A stretch of DNA of 41,585 nucleotides. Origin: JAVKSL01 sp039583695. GTDB taxonomy: Bacteria; Actinomycetota; Acidimicrobiia; Acidimicrobiales; JAJPHD01. Below are positions 10,561 to 16,336 of the stretch, in pieces. Position 1 is the first letter of the stretch, and every line of letters starts with the position of its first letter. Location of the stretch: positions 1 through 41,585 of the forward strand of contig JAVKSL010000016.1 in the NCBI GenBank assembly GCA_039583695.1, given 5' to 3'. Under the pieces are notes generated by a model. It saw nothing but the letters and a program-made list of their open reading frames with translations. It made no database searches and had not been told where the DNA came from. The position numbers and the translations under genes were made by a program.

Positions 10561-11461
10561 GGCGGCGGGCGCTGGATCGGCGGGAGGCCCCGGGGCCGGG
10601 AGTGGGGCCGGGAGTGGGGCCGGGAGTGGGGCCGGGAGTGGGGCCGGGCGCTGGCGGGGGGAGCTGTGGCTGAGCGAGCTCAAGGTGGTGTTCCGGCGGC
10701 GGCGCACCATCGCCCTCCTGGTGCTGCTGGCCGCCATACCGATCCTGGCAGCAGTGGCCATCAAGGTCCTGGGCAGTGGCGGTGGTGGTGGCCCGACGTT
10801 CGTCGGGGACATCACGCACAACGGCCTGTTCGTGGCTTTGGGGGGGTTGACCCTGGCGATCGGATTCCCCCTCCCCCTGGCGGTCGCGGTGGTCGCCGGA
10901 GATTCGATCGCCGGGGAGGCCGCCCTGGGTACACTGCGCTACCTGCTGGTGCGCCCGACTGGACGCAGCGCCCTGCTGGCCGCCAAGCTCGGCGCGATAA
11001 TCGTGTTCTGCGTCGTCGCCGCGCTGGTGGTGGTGTGCGCCGGGCTGGCGATAGGGGCAATCCTTTTCCCCCTCGGCCGGCTCACCACGCTGTCCGGATT
11101 CAGCATCTCCGTGGCCGCTGGGCTGGGACGGGTCTTCGAGTCGGCGGGAATCGTAGGGCTGTCCATGATCGGTCTTGCGGCTATCGGCCTGTTCATCTCC
11201 ACCCTGACCGAGGTCGGAGTGGGCGCCATGGCCGGGACGCTGGGGGCGTACATCGCGGCTCAGATCGCCAACAGCGTGCCCCAGATCAGCGTGATCCACC
11301 CCGAGCTGTTCGTGCATCACTGGAGCTCGTTCGCGGACCTGCTGCGGGTTCCGCCAAGCTACGGCTCCATAGAGGCCGACCTGATCCTGCAAGCTTGCTG
11401 GGCGGCGGTCTTCTTGTCCGCAGCCTGGGCCAGGTTCACGACCGCGGACATCTTGGCCTGA
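10547..11461 (+). CDS. ABC transporter permease (ABC-2 type)
   Basis: 304 residues from ATG 10547, which has GTGAGGG upstream. After a repeat-encoded Gly-Ala-Gly-Ser N terminus comes a basic cytoplasmic segment (SELKVVFRRRRT) and about six hydrophobic spans: ALLVLLAAIPILAAVAI, GLTLAIGFPLPLAVAVVAG, LGAIIVFCVVAALVVVCAG, IVGLSMIGLAAIGLFIS, AMAGTLGAYIAAQIA and a C-terminal one. LGTLRYLLVRPTGR is the typical ABC-2 permease motif (cf. GT.R.LL..P..R). It pairs with the ATPase encoded just upstream. The repeat lies in the cytoplasmic tail, so it probably does not disturb the membrane part. Confidence 0.88.
   Translation: MSPAEAAGAGSAGGPGAGSGAGSGAGSGAGSGAGRWRGELWLSELKVVFRRRRTIALLVLLAAIPILAAVAIKVLGSGGGGGPTFVGDITHNGLFVALGGLTLAIGFPLPLAVAVVAGDSIAGEAALGTLRYLLVRPTGRSALLAAKLGAIIVFCVVAALVVVCAGLAIGAILFPLGRLTTLSGFSISVAAGLGRVFESAGIVGLSMIGLAAIGLFISTLTEVGVGAMAGTLGAYIAAQIANSVPQISVIHPELFVHHWSSFADLLRVPPSYGSIEADLILQACWAAVFLSAAWARFTTADILA
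10592..10648 (+). repeat. 12-bp in-frame minisatellite in the permease gene
   Basis: Four exact copies of GGGGCCGGGAGT (10592-10639) plus 9 nt of a fifth. It encodes Gly-Ala-Gly-Ser repeats at about residues 16-34. Copy-number change by slippage would keep the frame. Confidence 0.93.
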
Positions 11462-11538
11462 GGACCGTTCTGGCTGGCCCGCAAGCCGAGCGTCATGCGG
11501 TCGCCGCCCGACCCCTTGTGGCGCACATTCGTCCCTGC

Positions 11539-11544
11539 TAACGT
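11539..11544 (+). promoter_or_regulatory. -10 box of the lipoprotein gene (leaderless)
   Basis: TAACGT, then the 6 nt GGAGGA, then ATG 11551. A possible -35 is TTGTGG at 11515-11520 (18-nt spacing). GGAGG lies too close to the ATG to serve well as a ribosome binding site, which favours leaderless translation. Confidence 0.4.
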
Positions 11545-11550
11545 GGAGGA

Positions 11551-12672
11551 ATGCACAAGCTCGCGGGATTCGGGGGGTCTCAATGGAAGCGTGTGGGTGG
11601 GGGAGCGGGTGCCTGCCTGGTTGCCGCCAGCGCGCTGGCGGCCTGCGGGACGACGGCCAAGCCAGCCGAGTCGCCCAAGGTCCAGCTGCAGAACAGCTTC
11701 TCCTCGCTCGGCGCGTCGCCCACGGTGAGCGTCAACTTCCACCTTACCGCCACGGCTAGCCAGCTCCACGCGGTGGCGCCCAGTATCCCCACGCCGTATG
11801 CCAGCCTCATTACCGGGGCCTCGGTGGTGCTGGAAGAGACCACCACCAACGGCGCCAGCCTGAACTCGGTGAGGCAGGCGATCGTGGCCTCCGGGTCCCC
11901 GGCGGCCACGATCGCCGCGCTGCGCCAGGTCGATGCCGACCTCGCGCTGAACGGCGGGGGTAACAAGCTGGTGGAGCTTCGCCTGGTGAAGGGGGTCCTG
12001 TACGCCAAGGCCGACGTCGCCGACATCGCCGGCCTGGTCGGCAAGAGCAGCTCGGCCCTGTCCTCCCTGGCCGCCACGCTCCCGCCGGGGTCGCAGTTCA
12101 ACTTCGCCCGGGCCGCGCTGGCCGGCAAGTGGGTGTCGTTCAACGTGATCAATGCCCTCCAGGGCGTGCTGTCCACCGCCACCACGCTGACCCCGGCCCA
12201 GAGCAAGGCGATGCTCGCCACGATCCTCAAGGACCTCGGCGCGCTGTACACCAACGACGTGACCGTCACCTCCGCTGGATCGGGGCCCAACGGGACCTCC
12301 AAGCTGGAGCTCAGCGCAAACGAGCGAACCCTCCTGACCGGCCTCGTCAGCGCGTTGAAGCAGATCAATCCCCTAGCCAGCACCAAAGGCGTCCCGAACC
12401 TGTCCAAAGTGCCCAACAAGACCTTCAGCGCTGACGCTTTCCTGAGCGGTACGGCCCTGACGGGGATTCAGGTCAACCTCAGCCAGTTCATTCACGGCGG
12501 GGTCTCGGCGACGACCAAGCCGCTGGACATGGCTGCCACGATCTCGCACCCGTCAGTCAGCATCTCGGCCCCCACCAGCTCCACGCCAGCCAGCATCGCT
12601 GCACTGGGTCAGCTTTTCGCGGGTCTCGGGGCCTCCCCCTCAGGCTCGGGCTCGCCGCCGGCTACCGCCTGA
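11551..12672 (+). CDS. Putative lipoprotein, family not recognised
   Basis: 373 residues. The N terminus has a positively charged start, a hydrophobic core and a lipobox (ASALAAC) with the lipidated Cys at position 32, so it should be anchored to the outer face of the membrane. The rest is rich in Ala, Ser, Thr and Leu with alternating beta-strand patterns (VELRLVKGVLYAKADVADIA, GKWVSFNVINALQGVL) like LppX/LprG-type or LolA-like carriers, but I cannot assign a family. It lies 89 nt behind the ABC permease and has its own promoter-like box. It is the second exported protein in this cluster, suggesting a shared envelope function. Confidence 0.7.
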   Translation: MHKLAGFGGSQWKRVGGGAGACLVAASALAACGTTAKPAESPKVQLQNSFSSLGASPTVSVNFHLTATASQLHAVAPSIPTPYASLITGASVVLEETTTNGASLNSVRQAIVASGSPAATIAALRQVDADLALNGGGNKLVELRLVKGVLYAKADVADIAGLVGKSSSALSSLAATLPPGSQFNFARAALAGKWVSFNVINALQGVLSTATTLTPAQSKAMLATILKDLGALYTNDVTVTSAGSGPNGTSKLELSANERTLLTGLVSALKQINPLASTKGVPNLSKVPNKTFSADAFLSGTALTGIQVNLSQFIHGGVSATTKPLDMAATISHPSVSISAPTSSTPASIAALGQLFAGLGASPSGSGSPPATA

Positions 12673-12677
12673 CAAGC

Positions 12678-13709
12678 TTGCCGAGCGGGGTCGGGGTTAG
12701 GACCGGGGCCAGGGCGACCCAGGAGCCGAGCGGGACCGGGGCCAGGGCGACCCAGGAGCCGAGCGGGACCGGGGCCAGGGCGACCCAGGAGCCGAGCGGG
12801 ACCGGGGCCAGGGCCGGGGCCGTCCTGGCGGTTGACGTGGGCGGCACCCACATGCGTGCCGCCGTCGTTGATGCCTCGGGCAGGATCCTCGACGCCAGCC
12901 GGACGGGCACGCCCCACGACGATCCCCACCCTGACGCCCTGGTTGACCTCATCGCCAAAGTGGTCGCCGGGCCCGCGGGCCAGGGGGTGACCCGGGCGGT
13001 GCTCGGGCTGCCTGGCCAGGTCAACTACAGCTCCGGCACCCTCGAGTGGGCCCCGCACCTCCCGGTGGGTTGGTTGGCCGAGCTGACTGCGGTGGGACTG
13101 TCCCTGGTCCTGGGCTTGGAGGTCGCCCTGGCCAACGATGCCGACATGGCTGCGGTGGGGGAAGGCTACTTTGGGGCCGGGCAGGGATACGCGGACGTGG
13201 CCTTTGTGACCATCTCCACGGGCGTGGGCGCCGGGGTGCTGCTGGGCCGCAAGCTGGTCCACGGCCGGCGATCGCTCGCCGAGATCGGCCACACAATCAT
13301 CGACCGTGGTGCCCTCGAGTGCGGTCAGCCCGCCATTCTGGAGGACCAGGCATCGGGAACGGCATTGGCCCGGATGGCCGGAGAGGCCGGATTGCCGGGC
13401 AGTGGAGCCGAGATCGGGCGCCTCGCCGCCGCGGGAGACGAGCGCGCCGCCAGAATATGGGCCTCGATGATCGAGGCCGTGGGGATCGGCCTGGCAAACA
13501 TGGCCGAGGCCTTCTGCCCTGAGGTGATCGTCGTGGGAGGCGGGGTGGCCCTGTCGGGCGGCTTCCTTGAGCCTTTGCGCGCCCAGGTGGCGCAGCGCCG
13601 ACCCGCACATCTACGGGGAACGCTCGATGTAGTGAGGGCAACCCTCGGGGACGACGCCGGTCTCGTCGGTGCAGCCGCCTGGGACCAGGCATTCACCCGA
13701 GAGGCCTAG
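12678..13709 (+). CDS. ROK-family sugar kinase (glucokinase-like), zinc motif degenerate
   Basis: Probable cytosolic sugar kinase or ROK relative. 343 residues from TTG 12678, the only plausible in-frame start before the conserved domain, 5 nt after the lipoprotein stop. Residues about 7-45 come from a 33-bp repeat. The kinase domain then starts with the phosphate-binding VLAVDVGGTHMRAAVVD, continues through NDADMAAVGE (catalytic Asp) and VTISTGVGAGVLL, and has a C-terminal ATP motif VIVVGGGVALSG. The usual ROK zinc site (CxCGxxGCxE) is reduced to ALECGQPAILED, with one Cys instead of three, although the preceding EIGH is kept. Either zinc is not bound or another structure replaces it, so substrate cannot be guessed. 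Confidence 0.83.
   Translation: MPSGVGVRTGARATQEPSGTGARATQEPSGTGARATQEPSGTGARAGAVLAVDVGGTHMRAAVVDASGRILDASRTGTPHDDPHPDALVDLIAKVVAGPAGQGVTRAVLGLPGQVNYSSGTLEWAPHLPVGWLAELTAVGLSLVLGLEVALANDADMAAVGEGYFGAGQGYADVAFVTISTGVGAGVLLGRKLVHGRRSLAEIGHTIIDRGALECGQPAILEDQASGTALARMAGEAGLPGSGAEIGRLAAAGDERAARIWASMIEAVGIGLANMAEAFCPEVIVVGGGVALSGGFLEPLRAQVAQRRPAHLRGTLDVVRATLGDDAGLVGAAAWDQAFTREA
12699..12813 (+). repeat. 33-bp in-frame minisatellite at the start of the ROK kinase
   Basis: About 3.5 copies of a 33-bp unit: copy 1 at 12699-12731 (first base differs), exact copies at 12732-12764 and 12765-12797, and a partial copy at 12798-12813. It encodes the 11-residue unit GTGARATQEPS. Confidence 0.93.
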
Positions 13710-13728
13710 TAGAGGCGCTGCCCGGCCA

Positions 13729-14214
13729 CTACTCGAGGTCGGCGCTCGGGAGGTTGAGCGGGGGCAGCGAGAGCTCCTCGGGGTGAAGCACCCAGAAGCG
13801 CAGGATCACGGTGGCGACCCCGTCGACGGTTGCGGTGAGAATGTGCAGACCGTGGCGACCGACGCCGACGTTCAGAAGGTGCACGACTGCCGGGATGAGC
13901 ACGTCCTCGCCCTGCTCAAGCCGTAGCGGCCCCGGCCCCGGGTTGATGCCGAAGGTGCCGGTCAAAAGGGCTACGGTCTCGTGACCGGGCCCGATGATCT
14001 CTACCTTGAACTCGTGCGGTAGCTGAGCCCGATCGAAGGGGACCTCGGCCAACATGGCCAGGCTGAGGCCGAGCGGCGCCGGAAGTCGGGGCCGCCAGAG
14101 CCGGGTGAGCCCTCCCCCGAGGACGTGCAACAAGCCCTCACGCACCGTGGCGAAGTCGCAAAGGATCGCCGTCTGGATCCGCGTGCCCGGCTCGTCAAAG
14201 CTCTCGTCGTCCAT
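13729..14214 (-). CDS. DUF6941-like hypothetical protein
   Basis: 161 residues from ATG 14214; GTG codons at 14226 and 14223 are alternatives. The core (TAILCDFATVREGLLHVLGG, then LPAPLGLSLAMLAEVPFD) matches my memory of small actinobacterial proteins named DUF6941, of unknown function. The beta-rich pattern with HEFKVEIIGPGHE suggests one compact soluble domain without signal or membrane segment. It is convergent with the ROK kinase gene (20 nt apart). TAGGGT lies on the minus strand at 14230-14225, 10 nt before the ATG. Confidence 0.7.
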   Translation of the reverse strand: MDDESFDEPGTRIQTAILCDFATVREGLLHVLGGGLTRLWRPRLPAPLGLSLAMLAEVPFDRAQLPHEFKVEIIGPGHETVALLTGTFGINPGPGPLRLEQGEDVLIPAVVHLLNVGVGRHGLHILTATVDGVATVILRFWVLHPEELSLPPLNLPSADLE

Positions 14215-14358
14215 CCTGCGCACCACCCTACCGACTCGGCCCGGTCAACACCTGGCCCGGGCCGTTGATGTGCTGGCCCGGGCCAACTCGCCCCGAGGAC
14301 AGCTACATGCTGGGCACCAGCCCGGCGGCTCGGTATGCCCCGGCGGCGTTGGGTGTCG

Positions 14359-14364
14359 TAGGAT
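14359..14364 (+). promoter_or_regulatory. -10 box of vapBC (leaderless)
   Basis: TAGGAT, then 5 nt, then GTG 14370, the in-frame start chosen for the antitoxin. Confidence 0.35.
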
Positions 14365-14369
14365 TCCAG

Positions 14370-14690
14370 GTGGCACTCGACACCCTCGTACCGACCCACC
14401 GCCGACAGCACTGCTCGAAGGCCCAGCCGCGTATTGGAGTACGGGAGCTGCGCCAACACGCCAGTCGCTACCTTGCCCGTGTCGCCACGGGCGAGACAAT
14501 CGAGGTGACAGATAGAGGCCGTCCGGTCGCGCTGCTCGTGCCTACGGGCACCGACCGCTGGAAGGGCCTGATCGCGAGCAACCAGGTCGGAGCTGCGACG
14601 GGTGAAGGCACCGTGCTCGACGACCCCCCAGGTGACTACGGCGTCAACGCGTCAGCTCGACTAGCAGCGATGCGAGAAGGCGAGCGTTGA
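14370..14690 (+). CDS. vapB: VapB antitoxin, Phd/YefM family
   Basis: 106 residues from GTG 14370. The conserved Phd/YefM core is visible: IGVRELRQHASRYLARVATGETIEVTDRG and then RPVALLVPT. This part forms the DNA-binding dimer, and the acidic C-terminal tail (VLDDPPGDYGVNASARLAAM) is the expected toxin-binding part. The frame stays open upstream, but the TAGGAT box before GTG 14370 supports this start; about 17 residues precede the domain. The toxin gene overlaps its stop by 4 nt. The complex probably represses its own promoter. Confidence 0.88.
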   Translation: MALDTLVPTHRRQHCSKAQPRIGVRELRQHASRYLARVATGETIEVTDRGRPVALLVPTGTDRWKGLIASNQVGAATGEGTVLDDPPGDYGVNASARLAAMREGER

Positions 14691-15085
14691 GGCTCTACCT
14701 CGATTCCTCGGCGCTGGTGAAGCTGGTACAGAGGGAGACTGAGTCCGAGGCCCTGCGAGCCTTCTTGCATCGGCACCGCCATGACGGACTGGTCACGAGT
14801 GCGTTGTCCCGGGTCGAGGTGGTGCGTGCCGTGTCCCCCGGTGGCTCGGGCGCTGTCACCCAGGCCCGCCGGCTGCTCTCACGTCGCGACCAGGTCCAGC
14901 TGGGAATGGAACTCCTCGATCGCGCCGCGACCGTGTCCCCCACGATCGCGTTACGCACCCTCGACGCCATCCACCTTGCTGCCGCGCAGCTCGTCCAAGA
15001 CGAGTTGCGCGCAGTCCTCACCTACGACCGTCCTATGGCGGACGCTGCGGCAGGGCTCGGTTTGCCGGTAGCGATGCCGGCTTGA
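14687..15085 (+). CDS. vapC: VapC toxin, PIN-domain ribonuclease
   Basis: 132 residues. The start is TTG 14687, overlapping the antitoxin stop as TTGA, the usual coupling of VapBC pairs. The four acidic residues of the PIN active site are present: Asp6 (LYLDSSALVKL), Glu44 (SRVEVVRA), Asp93 (TLDAIHLAAA) and Asp114 or Asp119 (LTYDRPMADAA). Members of this family cut tRNA or rRNA. No damage is visible, so the pair looks functional. Confidence 0.92.
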   Translation: MRLYLDSSALVKLVQRETESEALRAFLHRHRHDGLVTSALSRVEVVRAVSPGGSGAVTQARRLLSRRDQVQLGMELLDRAATVSPTIALRTLDAIHLAAAQLVQDELRAVLTYDRPMADAAAGLGLPVAMPA

Positions 15086-15441
15086 CCTTTCCGAAGTCGG
15101 TACCATGAGCCCCGGGCGCGTCAAGCACGATACCCGGGAGGGCGCGCCGCGCCGCCTGCCAACCAGGACCCACGCGGCAGCGGGTGGGGCAGCCTTGCCC
15201 CGTCCTGCCCCCGATCACCATGGACTGCCTGGCCCAGGCACGAGCCGGGCTCGGCCACGCCCTCAACCCGGAAGGAGAGCCCCCATCCCCCTCGCCCGTG
15301 CTGATCGCCGACTTCGCGAGCGGGCTGCTCGCCAACGCGGCAGCCCTCGCCAGACTCCTGGCACGAGCGGTGGCGGTGCCCAGCGGGTCGAGACGTGCCT
15401 GCTCGGCGGAGCGATCGGCCCCGGCGAGCAGACGGGAGGAC
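15086..15441. other. 356-bp stretch without a supported gene
   Basis: Behind vapC. The only notable frame starts at ATG 15223 on the plus strand (MDCLAQARAGLGHAL, later VLIADFASGLLANAAALARL). It has no Shine-Dalgarno sequence and no recognised family, and it overlaps the end of the methyltransferase remnant, so I do not call it. Confidence 0.4.
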
Positions 15442-16028
15442 CTAGCCCCAGCCCGCCAGGCGGGCGTAGAGGGTCCGACGGGTGTCGTAGGCCAGGCGCT
15501 CGGCTGCGGGGATGCGCGCGGGTAGCTGCACGACCCACAGGCCGCCCTCGCGCAGGACCCGTAGCAGGCTGGCGAGATGAGCGAGGACCGTCGGGGCCGA
15601 GTCGAGGTGCTGGAGGACGTGGAGGCTGTAGACCAGGTCGAAGGACCGCTCGGCCCAGCGGCTCAGGCTCTCGTCGGTCTCCACGACGAAGGTGCAGTTG
15701 GGCCGGGAGGCATGCAGGCTGGTCGCCTGGGCGACCATGGCCTCGGAGATGTCCATGCCCACGTAGCTGTCGAAGGCCTCAGACAACGGGGGGGCCAGGC
15801 GGCCAACCCCCAACCGAAGTCGAGGACGCGCTCCCGGCGCTGCGGACGACCCAGGGCCCGGGAGCGCTCCAGCAGGGCCTCGGCCTGGTCGGCCCCGGTG
15901 GCCAGGAACTCGTCGCGGTCCCAGCGCCCGAACTTGTGCCGACGGTAGGACAGGATCGCCCAGAGCGGGTCGCGCTGCGCGAGGTCCTCCCACTCCTGGC
16001 GCCGGCGCTCCACATCGGTGTTCACCAT
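15442..16028 (-). pseudogene. SAM-dependent methyltransferase, frameshifted at motif I
   Basis: Class I methyltransferase of about 195 residues if restored. From ATG 16028 one frame reads MVNTDVERRRQEWEDLAQRD through to ERVLDFG. The next frame continues as GRLAPPLSEAFDSYVGMDIS, then SFDLVYSLHVLQHL and LREGGLWVVQLP, all normal methyltransferase motifs, ending at 15442. The break falls at the glycine-rich SAM motif, where VLDFGCGVGRL is expected. The DNA has GGTTGGGGGTTGGCC, one base short (C-run at 15807-15811 on the plus strand). It may be a real frameshift or a sequencing error; the motifs on both sides are well kept, so the damage is recent or artificial. Confidence 0.85.
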
Positions 16029-16336
16029 GCGCACTCCCAGCCCCTCGAAGTCTGGCGCAGCGGCGCCCGGGTGCCTCTGCACCCCGTGGCGCCACGATAC
16101 CCGGACACGACGCTGAGAGTAGAGTCGCCGTGGCCCTGGGCGCCGGGGGAGGATGTCCCACTACAAAGTGGCCTCAGTCTGCTCGGCCGAGGTCCTAGGC
16201 GAGGAGGCTGGCGAGCCCTGGCCGCCTTGATGAGGGCCGCTTTCAGAAATCTTGCCCATCCGCGCCCAGCACCACCCCCCTGGTGCCGTTGGTGATCCCG
16301 ATCCGGCCACCAGCGCTTGGGTCAGCTGGCGCCGCC
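16029..16336. other. 308-bp spacer without a supported gene
   Basis: Lies between the methyltransferase start and the peptidase end. I see no coding frame with recognisable motifs, no hairpin with a strong stem and no RNA gene. Its right edge is where the truncated peptidase repeat begins, so part may be foreign to this locus or misassembled. Confidence 0.4.

Noticed and set aside
12699..12813. Possible CRISPR array
   Set aside because: Direct 33-bp units follow each other without spacers and encode an in-frame peptide repeat; it is a minisatellite. No CRISPR array or cas gene was seen anywhere in the window.
15184..15525. A 113-codon plus-strand frame behind vapC
   Set aside because: No ribosome binding site, no recognisable family, and it overlaps the end of the methyltransferase remnant.
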